A stretch of DNA of 64,000 bases from Anaspis maculata (Eukaryota; Arthropoda; Insecta; Coleoptera; Scraptiidae), in assembly GCA_949128115.1 (NCBI GenBank), contig OX421963.1:51455306-51519305 (forward strand), written 5' to 3'. Every line of letters begins with the position of its first letter. Within the stretch, counting starts at the first letter, position 1. The notes under the pieces were generated by a model. The model ran no database searches. It saw only the letters and a program-made list of their open reading frames with translations, and was not told the DNA's origin. This document shows, in pieces, positions 22,501 to 35,075 of this stretch. Made by a program: the position numbers and the translations under genes.

Positions 22501-25500
22501 AATTTTGTCAACTTCCGAATTTATTTCCGGTTAAAACCTATTTTGACTGGACTACATCGCGTTCTTCCTCATTTTCAACCTCTTATTTCTGTGCTGGTAT
22601 TGCTAATCTTCCAGATTTTCCCCTGGAAATAAATTATTTCGATTGACACAGTATCATTAGAGGTTTCTGGAGTCAGTTTCGTCGTGACCTTATTCTGCTC
22701 TATTGCCCATGGTAAAAGAATCCAATAGGAAAGCGGTTTTGCGGTCATGTTCAAAATGACACTGTTACAGTGACATTCCTGACATTCTTGATTATTCAAT
22801 TATCACACAGTCAAACCAACCCCACTCAAAATCCCTGTAATGGCGCGAAGCTTTTATGAGGAGTTTTTTCAAATTCGTTTTTCTCTGTAGAAAATGACTG
22901 TATTTTTGTAAAATTCTCAGTAGAGTCCCCTCACCACTTATACTAGCAATCAAAAGTATTTCCAGCTAAATCTATTCCATTGGCAAGTACCCCATTGTCA
23001 ACATTCGAATGGTGAGTCTTCTCACAGGGCATATACCTACTGATTTACTGTAATTGATTATGCTTGTGTAAAATAATTGAACATAAGAACCTTAGCACTG
23101 CTTATACAGAGTAGACGGTTGAGGTTTTGTCTGAACTGATACGCTACAGGGGCCTTGTGCGAGTATCCCCTGGCCTCATTGCACGATGCGGGATCAGTGA
23201 TGGCCCTGTGTAGTTGGACTCAGGGTCAGGTTATTTGTATCGGGGGTGATCACCTGGCTAGGCAAACCCAGAATGAATTATAATCACGTTTGATACACAT
23301 GGTGTGGTATTTGAAATAGGTGCCATTGCATTGTTGAAGGCACATTGCACTTTTCATTATCACGGAGATGTGGTATTTGAAATAGGTACCGTTGCACGTT
23401 GCACTGTTGGGGGTTGGGGGAAAAGTGCAATCACTTTTCATCATCACGGTGTTTACTGCCTCTGGCTGGACCAAGTCGCGTATTTAGTGAAGCTAAGTGT
23501 GATTGTTTTAGAATCATATTGATTCAAGAATGAGTCGAAGTTGAATTCAACACTTAGATGACCTGAGGTCAATTCATGAGGATAGCGTTATGCTCACACC
23601 CGTTTTTATCTTTTCAGAACCAGATAACCATGACCAAACCGCCGCTTCCCACTTGCTTTCAAGATTGTCGGTTGGATTGTTGGATTGTTCCATTAATTTG
23701 TAAAGTTGATTGTTAATGAAACCAGACGTTGATTTTGATCATTGTTTCACTTCCGTTTTGAGTAACGATATGCCCATACGGCATTTCCTGACGTTCAGTA
23801 ATTTATCGTCCTACACTATAAACATTAGGCGCACCTTGATTAGCTTATCACAGGGTTTTGCTACAAGAAGCAGGCAGAAAGAAAAAATATTCTCGAAACG
23901 ATCTGTAGGTCAGTTTCGACAATTTAATGACAATAGTCTGGATAATCTGGATGACGCGCAAAATGGCCGCTGTCTTCCACTCTCCAAACGCTTATCACTG
24001 CTGTTACCCTCAGGTATGTAGGTACCAGACAGCCTACTCTTTGACTAACTTCGGTGTTAGTGTTAGGTATACTGAAATTGACGAAGAAATTGACGATATC
24101 GAGATCGGATCCGATCAACCAAAAGTAAAACCGCCACGGAACGTGATTCGGTACAAAGAGTAGATTCCACTTTTGCCAGCAACAAAAATGAGTTTACAAA
24201 AAAAACTTAAACATACCTTCATCATACTCACCGACTCGGGATCTGGTGAAGAGCCTAGATGCTTCCGTGACAAATCGATCGACGAAGCTTTGACATCGCT
24301 CCCAGTGGTGAATCGGAATGCTCGTCAAGTTGCAACAGTAACAGAACGCCGTCAGTGGTGAATGTAAGAATAAAGTAAACAATGAACCATTGTGCTGCTG
24401 ATCTGGAATAATTATTGAACGACACCAAGTTAGTTCCTGTTTCTGTAGGTATCAGGAGAAAGGATCTCAACCAATACACGGACAACACTACCTAGGATTG
24501 AGTAATGGAGTAGTTGCTTTACCTTGGAAGGCCGGTGGAGTGTCTTGCGGTGACATTAACGTCACCAACGGCTGACCAAAATACCTAGGAATGTGCTGGA
24601 ATACGAAACTATTATCCGAATCGACTACAACAAATAATGGCCTCCTAGTGAAGGGATACAGATCACCAGGGTAAAGGCAGTGAGTTTCCTTCGCTTTCTT
24701 GTGTTCCCCATCTCGCTTGCTACTAGTCAGCACACCACCAAGATCGTATCCCACTGGAAATCACGTGTACATTACAAGGGTCATCAGTGAGGAAAAGTCA
24801 ATAAAACTCACTATCTTCCGGGTGTTTTATAGTAGAAAAGCATCCATCCGACGACAAGTACAAGAGCAACGCGCCGTTCGCTGGCAACTCTTTGAAACCG
24901 CTGGCTAGAAACACTAGAATTTGACTTAGCGTCGGTTTGTACAATAGATACTTGTGAGGATTCTCGCGTCTGGCTGGTCTTTCTCCGTTTTCCATGTATC
25001 TAAAATGGCATAGAAGAATAAATCACCCGCGTGACAGTTAATTTCAATACGGGATCACTCACCCTTTCTGACCAGGTACTCCGTAAGGAACACGACCGGG
25101 TGCTGGTGAGGCATCGTAAATGTGATTATAATCTTCCTGAGGTTCCCGCTCTAGCGTTTGTATCATGCGGAACATGTCCATTGTTAGTTCGGAAAATTTC
25201 ACTTGTTCAGAGGCACTGCCGACGATGAGGATTTCTTGCAGAGTCAGATTCATGTGTTGGGACTTCTCGACTGGAGGTGTAGTCAACGGGCTTAATCTTT
25301 AGAGCAAAAATTCTCATTCACTTGGGAAAGTTGCTTCGGGCATAGTTGATTTATGGGAAAACATGCGGAAAAGAACCAAAAAGCGCAAAAGAACATGTGA
25401 AGTGAAAAGTTATACCTGTGAGATAAGACGATTGGATTGGTATCTGCGTGAAGGACAGTGACTAGAGAATCGGCGGTGATGAAACCTTTGATTTCGTCCA

Positions 25501-26690
25501 GGACGAGGCTCCATTCGATCTGATCGTCCGGTTCGTAGGTGCTTGTGTAATCAGCGATATGTCTATCTAATTCTGCAATCAGTTCCCTAACTAGTTTCAT
25601 GCGACGCAAAAGAAGGCATACCACGATGAAGCGTGCGTAATATCTCAGTTTCTTCACCATCAGCTCTGACCTGAAAGTCAAAATTAACGTAAATCATCAT
25701 CGTCATGAGGCTGTCTATCGGCTAGTTGGACGCGTACCTCCCTACTTTCCTATTTCCAGTCAATCTGTACCCATTTTCATGAAAGTAGAACGTTCTGTCT
25801 GTGAATGCTATTCGCGTACAGTACCTAATCTAGTCTGGAGTTCTGGACCTACCTACATCTCAACATCTACGTTTCTTTATTCAAATTTTTGCCTTTTGTC
25901 AAAGTGAAAGAGAGCTCAATCAGCCTATTATTTTTACTTTTGTCCCTTCACCCACAACTGCATTTTACATGGGATCGTTTCGTCTAGAAGTAACAATAAT
26001 TATTCTGACTTCCCTTCCCAATATTTTTGAAAGTGGACATGTGAACTTGTATTATTACTGGTTTTATTGGTTTCTAATCTATAAGCTTTGATAACCAAGA
26101 TATATGTACCTTTCTAATCTTATTGGAGGCCAAAGGTTTACTTAGTACCTACTGCTCATTCTTTGAGCATGAGCTGATCATGTAGATCGACATACCTGTC
26201 CTCTTTAGCTGCCCTGGAATAGTACGCTCGACCTCTTATAGCGGCGTAAAATGAATAAGCCTCGTTCAAGTAATTAGTCTCGCTGGTCCTCAAACTAAAA
26301 ACATACTACATTACAAATCTTATATCAGTATTGCCACCCCCTACTTACTAATAATGATAATACAGTTGTCCAATTTTAGATGCAATCTCCCCAATTTGCC
26401 ATCGCTTCAGCCCGTATTTTGTATCTAAAATTGCACGGTGCTGCTGTTGAAATTTCCATAATTTCGTATAGATGTCGAAAGTCCTTCCGAAATACGCCTG
26501 CCACTGTTTGTGGCCGTACTGCGGAAGGTCTCTGGAAACGAAAGAAACAACATATCAGATTATTACATAAGGTTGTGCACGAGAAGACTCACCGCAACCC
26601 ATTGAACAGTTGCTTGGACTTTTCCAACAGATGACAAAACTCCATCACCACTTTTCGTTCGTGCTCGTCCATATTTGCCATGCCGACCAT
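19562..26690 (-). CDS. SCAI: SCAI (suppressor of cancer cell invasion homologue), complete, nine exons
   Basis: Coding exons read downward: 26690-26593, 26531-26349, 26294-26196, 25670-25416, 25296-25063, 24999-24812, 24753-24523, 24402-24232, 19806-19562. All introns are GT-AG; the lengths sum to 1704 nt, or 567 codons plus stop, in frame throughout. Conserved blocks in order: EFCHLLEKSKQLFNGLRDLP, YTKLWKFQQQHRAILD, GLKRWQIGEIASKIGQLYYH, YLRTSETNYLNEAYSFY, VVCLLL, QVKFSELTMDMFRM, ENPHKYLLYKPTLSQ, FKELPANGALLLYLS, LYPGDLYPFTRRPLF, SLFTLFLHSPLTAF and FFGDDYLRLLLLRYVFC. This is the SCAI family (about 600 residues in vertebrates). There it is a nuclear cofactor that binds MRTF/SRF complexes and represses their transcription, and it acts in double-strand-break repair with 53BP1. 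The first ATG is preceded by an in-frame TGA. The last intron is 4.4 kb and carries a foldback element; the other eight exons lie within 2.5 kb. No inactivating change is seen. Confidence 0.96.
19807..20933. other. SCAI intron 8, right-hand part
   Basis: Intronic AT-rich DNA on the SCAI strand. No exon or repeat is recognised before the foldback begins at 20934. Confidence 0.4.
20934..22552. mobile_element. foldback element F in SCAI intron 8, TA|GTCCAGTCAAA ends
   Basis: Ends GTCCAGTCAAA / TTTGACTGGAC are flanked by TA at 20932-20933 and 22553-22554. The arms pair along most of their length: CGGAAATAAATTCGGAAGTT with AACTTCCGAATTTATTTCCG, then further in GTCCGGACACTAACT / GAGTTAGTGTCCGGACC. 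1.6 kb, no coding potential. In the SCAI pre-mRNA it would form a long hairpin. Confidence 0.85.
22555..24231. other. SCAI intron 8, left-hand part
   Basis: Contains the short direct repeat at 23308-23460 and a possible opposite-strand mini-intron (CAG|gtatgt at about 24014 to gttag at about 24067). Otherwise nothing recognised. Confidence 0.4.
23308..23460 (+). repeat. two-copy direct repeat in SCAI intron 8
   Basis: GTGGTATTTGAAATAGGT followed by CATTGCA/CGTTGCA and then GCACTTTTCAT..TCACGG occurs twice, with a period of about 65-70 bp. Confidence 0.55.
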
Positions 26691-26850
26691 GTTTCTTTCG
26701 TTTCAGAGTGTCATAATCTCAAAATCCGGCGTATTCCTCAGAAGCGGACTGGGACGACGGTCGTCGTTGAAAAATCGAACAGCAGACATCATGCACGACG
26801 CCAGCGCCACGACGACCTACAGACAATCCACCCACACATTATCCGGGTGA
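26691..26850 (-). promoter_or_regulatory. SCAI 5' UTR / promoter-proximal region
   Basis: Sequence just upstream of the SCAI ATG is richer in CpG (repeated ACGACG and CGTCG) than the AT-rich surroundings, as often seen around arthropod transcription starts. No clear TATA box is seen. The start site is not fixed. Confidence 0.3.
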
Positions 26851-28054
26851 AAGTTTAATCATTAGAAATCCCTGTGAATTCTCCATTTCCTGGACGTTCC
26901 TGTGGAGGAAAGCGGGAAGTTGTGTTTGGAAAAACTTAAAAAACTCGATGAAAATGCGTTTTTCTACTGTAAAATGCCATCTGTTGGTATCCAGCTGGTG
27001 CTGGGGTAAACGCTAGAGAAAAATCAATAAGCAAACGGGGTCGGGCATGGGGGTGAATTCATAAATTCACTGAGACGGCGCTCCAACCCTCTCAGACGGC
27101 GCTCCAACCCTAACTGTAACGTATCTTTCCATATTTTTATTTTTTTGTTTCCTTATTCCAGCTTACCACAAACCAGTTAGAAAAATGCTCAACAATATTA
27201 GGTATTTACTAACTTTAGTAACAGAAGCGTGTACAGAAATAAATTGAATAACAATTACGTTAGATGGCGTAACTTACTGTCAACGTTACCTATGGGTACA
27301 TATCCTTTTATAAGTAGTTAACTATAGTTTCCTTAAGCTCTTTTTTTACAAATTAATCTACGAAAAGAGGAAAAAGAGAACATCGTGGCTATTGCCTTTT
27401 TCGATGTACAAATCCCAAATCTCCTCTTATAAAATTCTGGAGAAAACTATTCAAGTACCTACATCTAATCAACGTGAAAAACCAGCGGAAGAAAAATGCT
27501 AATTACCAGCTTATTTGCATGTTGTAGAGCACTCAGCGCGTCCACAGAAGTATAAAAATAAAAGCAGCCGTCCCGTGTTATCTTTTGGACATTAAAAACT
27601 CATTTCTCGTGGGGATTTCCATTGAAACGCTAGTTCCTGATATTTTTTTCAAATCCGCAACTTGAACTGAAATTAAAAACCTCGTTAAGGCGCTCAGTAG
27701 GGGTGATGGTGCAGTCAGTCGCACGCTCTCAACAATTGAAACAGATTCAAGAAGTGGCGATTATGAAGAGGACAAAAAATGGTTTTAATTAGCCGCGTGA
27801 CTGCTACTACGTTCCTAATTAAACGGCGAGAACTCTTGAAAACTGATGATTGTTCGAGATAAAAGCGCAAAGTAATAAATTGCTCCGTGTGGTATGGGGG
27901 TTACATAGCACCATTTATTCTTTTTTTTCTTCCCACTAACAGTGCTTTTATTGAATTTGAACTTACCTACTCCAGTGTCATTCACTAGACGTGGTATTGT
28001 GCAGCATTCATAAACTTCGAAGGAGGGTTGAAATAACGCGCACTAATAGGTATA
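26851..28054. other. intergenic region upstream of SCAI
   Basis: AT-rich. It includes a tandem duplication of AGACGGCGCTCCAACCCT at about 27072-27110. No coding region recognised. Confidence 0.4.
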
Positions 28055-29879
28055 GTCCGGTGGTTAAGCGTTCTAACTATGCATTTTGAGCTTAAGCAAT
28101 GCGCTTTTGGGGTTTGATTGGGGGTCCCTCAACTTTAATTTCAAGAGTTGGAGACATCGGTGCACTCGATGCGGAGGGGGTCTGGGGGGCCCTTGAAAGT
28201 TAAAGGTGCGAGGCTTCCCACCAAATCACCACATCACCACGTAATTCCTACTGGGAGGCCATCAAACGACTCTAACCTGTACATTGACAACATTTGTTAC
28301 CATGTCCAAATAGTTCTTCACACTGAAAAAAATTAATTCTTATGACAGATCGGAAAAAACTGTTTTTCTCAATTCTTCATCCCCACAACGAAAAAACTGC
28401 CAAGTTTGGTGTCATTTCAAAGTAAACGGCATCCTCTGATTTCATTCACCGAGTCAAAATGTTTGTGAGACCACCGTGCAAAGAATGGCACGCCAAGAAG
28501 TGAGCATTTTCAAGCACCTCATTGACCAGTAGTTTCTTGGCTGTTACCAATCGATATGATTGATAATTTGGTCATGGATCAATAACTTGAACTCTTTGGT
28601 AACGGTAATGCATGTGCATGAAACTCGACACGAGCGTGAAGGCCTGGGAAAAATTTTTTCTCCAGCGCTCGAATTTTTTTTCACGCCTACTGAGCGTCAG
28701 TTTGCAGGGCTCAGGTAGGGAGCGTTTGGATAGTTTTGGGAGCAAAATTTCCATATCTATCTGAAAGTTTGAGCAGTTTAATTCTGGAAATTGATTTATG
28801 AATCATCAATGATTGTTTTGCCGGTCAGTACCCACATGGGAGTTAACTGCAGGAGTGATGGCTAACGGCGGAGGGAATTCAACGACCAAGATCTTATTCT
28901 CTGCCACTCTGACAGTTATTTTCACGGTTGTTTTTATAAAATTATTTCTTCTCCAAACATAAGAAAACTTACACGTACAAAATGATAGCAACCTTGAAGG
29001 TTGGTAGAGGAAAAAAGAAAATAACACTTTAAAAGTTGAATGCCCTCCGTCGTCAGCCATGATCTCTGTGCAGTTAATCCCCATGGGGGTACCTAGTGAC
29101 CGTCAAAATATTCTTTGATGATTTTCAGATCAGTTTCCAGAATTATGCTACTCAGCTTTATAGACAGATATGAAAATTTTGACTCCAAACCTATCCAAAC
29201 GCTGCCTGCCTGAGCCCAACAAACTAACGCTCAGTAGGCGTGAATAAAATTCGACCGCTGGAGAAAAATATGTTTTCCAGGCCTCCACGCTCGTTTCGAG
29301 TTTCATTCACATGCATTACCGTTACAAAAGAGTTCATGTTATTGATCCATGACAAAATTATCAATCATATCGATTGGTAACAGCCAAGAAACTACTGTTA
29401 AATGAGGTGCTTGAAAATGCTCACTTCTTGGCGTGCCATTCTTTGCACGGTGGTCTCACAAACATTTTGACTCGGTGAATGAAATCAGAGGATGCCGTTT
29501 ACTTTGAAATGACACCAAACTTGGCAGTTTATTCGTTGTGGGGATGAAGAATTGAGAAAAACTGTTTTTTCCGATCTGTCATAAGAATTAATTTTTTTCA
29601 GTGTGAAGAACTATTTGGACATGGTAACAAATGTTGTCAATGTACAGGTTAGAGTCGTTTGATGGCCTCCCAGTAGGAATTACGTGGTGATATGATGATT
29701 TGGTGGGAAGCCTCGCACCTTCAACTTTCAAGGGCCCCCCAGACCCCCTCCGCATCAAGTGCACCGATGTCTCCAACTCTTGAAATTAAGGTTTGGGTAT
29801 CTCCAATCGAACCCCAAAAGCGCATTGCTTAAGCTCAAAATGCATAGTTCGAGCTTTTTTTGGCGCTTAACCACCGGAC
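28055..29879. mobile_element. foldback element G, TA|GTCCGGTGGTTAAGCG ends
   Basis: Ends GTCCGGTGGTTAAGCG and CGCTTAACCACCGGAC are flanked by TA (28053-28054 and 29880-29881). The arms are nearly identical inverted copies over several hundred bases. They share AAGCTCAAAATGCATAGTT, GAGTTGGAGACATCGGTGCA and CTTGGCGTGCCATTCTTTGC. Each arm starts with a tRNA-like box A (GGTGGTTAAGCG) and has GGGGTTYGATTGG at a box-B distance. The pair may be two SINE-like units in inverted order. Confidence 0.85.
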
Positions 29880-30040
29880 TAGTACTATATCTGTAGAGGC
29901 AATGGTGTAAAAAGATGTAGAAGAAAGGGAGTGAGGCGAGACAGTATTGGGTAGGTAGGTAGATACTTATATCCCTATGTGTAATATGTATAGACATTCT
30001 CATTTACCTGGAGTCCTCGGGGCGCAGGTTCAATTAACTA

Positions 30041-31160
30041 AACTGCTCAACAACTGGAATGACGGTATCGAAAATTTTGCCCTTTTTCAAAATGACGTCA
30101 CTTTGAATTGACACAACCGATTTTGGATTTGTTTTCACAGTTTTTTAGATCCATCTTTCAGCAATCTATCCCATTGACGAGATGTTATTTTTAATTTCAA
30201 TCACTTTCTTTCCAGGGTGGAATGTAAAACATTGCAAAATTGTGCTGAGTTCCACCGATCCCTGTTTCTGTGAATTTTTTTTTCGAATTCTAATGAATTG
30301 TTAATGAAGCCTGATGTCTAATCTCGAAACGGTTTTTGAATTTTTCAGATCGGATGTCCAACAATTATGATTTTTTTTTTTTACTTTCCCGACCCACCAA
30401 AATCTGTTCACGGGATAAAAAGTTGGAGAATTTGTAGTTTTTCCAGAGAGGAAAACTCGAAAACCGTGGGTCAGATTTAGAAAATTTTCTCTCTAAAAAT
30501 TAATTCAATCTTTTCTCAAACTTTTATTCCCAGCATGTCTGCACCTAAAATGGATATTTCGTGGGGGCTCATCGCATTCGAAGTTTGCACTGCAGTTTCT
30601 TTAAATTCATGGAATGTGCAAATTCCATTTTGAAAAAACTACCGTCGGAAAACCTAAACCGTGTCGATTTTGAAAATGGATCTACACGTTGGAAATGGTC
30701 TTAATCGTCATAGGAGACCTCAAAATGGATATAACCGTCGACATCGCGAGAACAATTTTTAGCGCTTTCACAATACTTCCCCTCCTCGTTGGTCGTTGGG
30801 TGGTGGGTCGGGAATGTAAAAAAATCATATCGTCATTGTTGGACTTCTGATCTGAAAAATTCAAAAACTATTTCGAGATTAGACATCAGGCTTCATGAAT
30901 AATTCATTAGAAATCGAAAACAATTTTTTTACAGAAACGGGGATCGGTCGAACTCAGCACAGTTTTGCAATGTTTTACAGTCCACCCTGTAAAAGAAGTA
31001 ATTGGATTCAAAACCTAATCTCGTCAATGGGATAGATTGCCAAAAGATGGATCTGAAAAATTGTGAAAACATATTCAAAATCGGTTGTGTCAATCCAAAG
31101 TTACGTCATTTTGAAAAAGGGCAAAATTTTCGATACCATCATTCCAGTTGTTGAGCAGTT
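30041..31160. mobile_element. foldback element H, TA|AACTGCTCAAC ends
   Basis: Ends AACTGCTCAACAACTGGAAT and ATTCCAGTTGTTGAGCAGTT are flanked by TA on both sides. The arms share TTGCCCTTTTTCAAAATGAC and TTGACACAACCGATTTTG in inverted order. 1.12 kb, no coding region. Confidence 0.85.
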
Positions 31161-31162
31161 TA

Positions 31163-32440
31163 TATTGGCGCCGTCGCCAACCCCAACCCTAACCTGCCCG
31201 ATCGATAAAGCGTTCCTGCTTATTAAACAACCAATTGAACCAGTGAGCTTGTATACTTGAAGACCTGCGCAGGAGCTGCGAGCAAAGGGAACCGCCTATA
31301 TGAGAAGGTCTATAGCATTCGTGGGCTAGATGACATGAATAAGTTGGAAGGACACTGTATGGAAAAGACCAACGTCCGAGACGACGGTAAAGAATTTATA
31401 ACTTTCATTTCGAGAACATTTTCACCCTGCATAGAAGAGATCGAATGATATCTAATGCTAAAAAAGTCTCGAAGCCTTTCTACCAATGACCATTACATTC
31501 TTGAAAACGTGTCAGAATTTGGTAAAGTTTCAATTCAAGCCAATAACACGAACGCGGCAATGTTTGCTAGGCTACAGTATGAAGTTGGTGGAGTATGAAT
31601 CTATAACTGCAAGGTCCCCAAAGATATTTTTTTCCCAATAGACTAAGAAGCGAACGCAGAAAGAAAGCGAGCGTATTCCAATCTGGCAGCATCGCATTAG
31701 TACCTACCTGGCACCTTTAGATCAAAGAGGTACATCACAATAGCATTATTGTATTGTTGCACTGGATACTCAGTAGAACCTGCCAGACCATACCAAACAT
31801 ACTTGCCAAATGTATTTTCACGGCACTTTTGAGGTGAAAGACGAATTTTGAAATTTGAAAATACGACTCAAATCTCAATTGCAAGAGAAACTTTCAATTG
31901 GGAACTACTAACGACATGTGACTCTTGGCAAGTTAACAATGCTTTGCTTTAAAATCATGCAAACTGAAGAAGTTAAATTCTCAACTTCACCTCTTCATAA
32001 CTCGAAGGATAAATGAGCCAATTTTTTTTCACTATTTTTTCCGTGCTCCCTCAACGTCTCCCACAACGTACACGGGAGGAAATGCGCCATTTTGAATCAC
32101 CCTGTGTACAAAATTTAACATTAAAAAAAATGGAGAAGGGGGCGGCCTAACAGTTTTCGCACGAGGGCGGCCAAATGTCTAGAGACGGCCCTGCTGGTCA
32201 CCACTATAATAATAGTCGACATTTTAAGATCTTCCACACCCCCCCAAGCAAATCGGTTTCGGTCCGGCCCTGATCAACCATCTCTCTGTGACATATGGTT
32301 TTTGAGATAGAGCGTCTGGAAGTAAGAGCATTTTTCGTAACAGCGTCATGCCGTTCAACTTTGAAAATCAGAGTTACCCTAGTGACAAAAACAAGTGAGT
32401 ATGCCTCACGGCTGTATGCCTTCACGTGCGTGAAGTCTCA
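31163..32440. other. intergenic repeats, unresolved
   Basis: Contains an isolated right-hand end GAATCACCCTG near 32092-32102. It also has AGAGCGTCTGGAAGTAAGAGCAT (32308-32330, positions approximate), whose relative lies near 39668. No gene recognised. Confidence 0.35.
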
Positions 32441-33840
32441 GTGGCTACGTTTACACCGTGGCTTTGGTTCGCGACCTGAGCACTAAATTCGACCCAAATA
32501 AATTTAGTCCACGTGGTGTAAACGACTGCAGACAAGGACAAATTAGGACCAAGTAGCTTGGGTCAGGTCTCCGATTAGCCGTGGACTAAAGTAAATTGAG
32601 TATTTATTCAGTTTAAGTTCATATTTTAAAATAGGTCGGCCGCGTTAGTCTGCCGGTGAAAACGCTGGAAAAGAAGAATTACTTTAGGTGGAATTTGGGT
32701 CAGTGCTTGGGTCAGTCCAGTTTTGGTCCACCGGTGTAAACGTAGCCATTAGCGCATTTTCTTAAAGAGGCATATTGTGAATGTAAAGAAATTTGGTTAA
32801 AGGAGAAAAACCATTCTTTGCCCACTCTTTTCAATCGAAACTCATTGTGATATTTTGTTATCGGAATGGGGTAGGTACTTGCCAATGAAATAGATTTGAA
32901 TGAAAATTCTTTCAATCCACAATATTTTTTTGTTTGGGGGCGACAGCTGGGGGCGGCGATTAATCAACAGTAGCCTATTCTTTCCCATTCCTAGTCGGCT
33001 ATCCATATAGCGAAAGTATTAAATCGTTATGTCTTCGGGTTTATGTTTTTCATTTATCTCTTACTTTGAGGGCGGCGTGTGGGGCCGGCTGCATTCGGTA
33101 AAGTTACTGTTGCACAGTTTTAGTTGGAAGTTTCCAATTGTTTGAGGTAACATTAGCATCCAAATCAGTGAAAATTGTTAAAAGTTGCACTTTTTTCTTT
33201 TGGGAGCGGAAGCTGGAGGCGGCGCCATATCAGAAGTAGCCTCTCCTTTCCCATCTTTTATCAGCTATCCATGTAGCGAGAGACTTGGATCGCTATGTCC
33301 TCGGGTTTATGTTTTCGTTTTCCATTTATCTCGAGATTTATCTCTTACTTTGAGGGCGGCGCGGCGTGTGGGAGCGGCAGCGTTCGGCTAAGCAAATGTT
33401 GCACAGTTTGAGTTGGCAGTTTCTAATTGTTTGAGAAAACATCTTAATCAGTAAAAATTGTGAAAGTTGCCCTTTTTGTCGTTTGGGGGCGGAATCTGGG
33501 GGCGGCGACTAACCAAAAGTAGCCTCTCTTTTCCCATTTTTAGTCAGCGATTCATATAGCGAAAGAATTAGATCGCTATTTCTTCGGGTTTATGTTTTTC
33601 ATTTTAAAGTGATTGTTTTAGCAATTTTTTCATGCCAACGGCGCATATTGAAAATGGAATATTTCTGGGTTTACGTTTATAAGTGGTAACTATGTATATC
33701 ATTCATAAAATGAGAACACCAGAGCATTAGGTCTGGGAGAAATTGCAACATCATGTTGTTTCAAGTTGATCAGGGGCGGGGGCGGTTTTCTCTATGTTGG
33801 CGGCGCGATATAGACATTCAATATAGCCTAGCCACTTCAA
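32390..33840 (-). repeat. inverted copy of the 10-12.3 kb tandem-array block
   Basis: Read on the minus strand, this carries the same units as 10.0-12.25 kb in the same order. These include the CATTCAAATTTATTTCATTGG head, the GGCGCCGCCTCC units and ACCAGAGC-TGTTCTCAT, but fewer of them (about three). The two blocks are about 20 kb apart in opposite orientation. The MITE at 32446 interrupts this copy only. Confidence 0.75.
32446..32746. mobile_element. 300-bp MITE, TGGCTACGTTTACACCG ends, copy 1
   Basis: Inverted ends TGGCTACGTTTACACCG / CCGGTGTAAACGTAGCCA enclose a body shared with a second copy at 44337-44637 (CCTAAGCACTAAATTCGACC-like, AGTAGCTTGGGTCAGG, GGTCGGCCGCGTTAGTCTG). The flanks match the uninterrupted inverted copy near 12190-12250, giving an empty site. 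Confidence 0.85.
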
Positions 33841-34365
33841 CTTCATCGAAGTGCACAGGAGATCTCTGTTTTTTGATAATAATGATAACGATGTATGGAT
33901 AACAAAAATAGTGCCCATTGGCCACCCTTGGAGACATCAGCTATTAATCGGAAAAAAGTTTCAAGTCTCTTATTGTTTCAATTCTCGAGAAGGAGTACAG
34001 CGTTTTAATTTCTGCACGGACTCGGACAGACAGACAGGCAGACAGACAAACCGGCCAAATAAGCGTCATTCTGTTACTTATATAGAAAAATGTTTTCCAA
34101 CTGATTTCGACCTCCTAAACACGAATATCGGGTTCATTTTTGAATTGGAACTTTTTTTTTATCGGAAAACCGAAAAAATGGTAGTCTGTCGTCTGTCACA
34201 TGATTTTTAGTGATACCTACTCACTTTTTTTTGTTATTGAGCGAACATGTTCCGTAGTTTGAGTGCCATTAGCATTATCCTTTGGGTACCTAGTATTGGC
34301 TATTTCAAAATGGTCAAATACTATTTCGGCACGTCTGATTTTAAATTTGTAGGGTCGTGTATGCG

Positions 34366-35075
34366 CCGAGCCGTAGCTTTGCGGTGGTTTTCAAAAATTG
34401 ATAACAATTGACCCGACGGTCGGATCGAAGTGGAGTTTTTGTCAAAAGAAAGTTCAAATTGTTCTCTAAATATAATCCCGTACATGTAGTGATGTATTCC
34501 ATTAAGAAATTGTAGTTGCCTGCATATCGCAACTTTCTACATCTTACCGCGAATGCCAGCACTTGATCGGCGAAGCCGCCCTACACCAATGTTATTTTTG
34601 TAATTGTTCATGATTATTTCGGCAAAATTTGTCTTGATTCGCGTACCAAGGCCATGAGCTACCCATTCGAGTAGAAATATTTTCTGTATTGAATTTCGTT
34701 TTGTTCGGAGGTAAGGATATCAAGCACCAGCAAGCAACGAATAATCATTTACGGCCGAGCCGTAGCTTCGGAGTCATTTTCAAAAATTGATAACTATTGA
34801 CCTGCACCTCGCACCAATGTGCAATTTTCATTGAAATGAAGTTCAAATCATCCTCTAAATATAACTCCCCATATGTATCATTGTAAAATGATAAGATCGG
34901 GTACTTCCTCGCATGTGATAACTTTCGAGATCAGGCCGGCTTCTGGAATGCAGCATTCAACGGCGATGCCGCGCCACACTGAATTTTATTATTGTCATTG
35001 TTTATTATTATTTCGTCAAGATTTTTCTTGGTTCGGGATACAAGGTCATGAGCTACCCAGTGGAGTAAAAATTTT
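34366..35075 (+). repeat. two-copy tandem repeat, period about 386 bp
   Basis: GCCGAGCCGTAGCTT..TTTTCAAAAATTGATAAC at 34366 recurs at about 34753. The same order of later motifs follows in each copy: AAGTTCAAAT, CTCTAAATATAA, GGCGA-GCCGC, CATGAGCTACCCA. The copies are clearly diverged. Confidence 0.65.
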
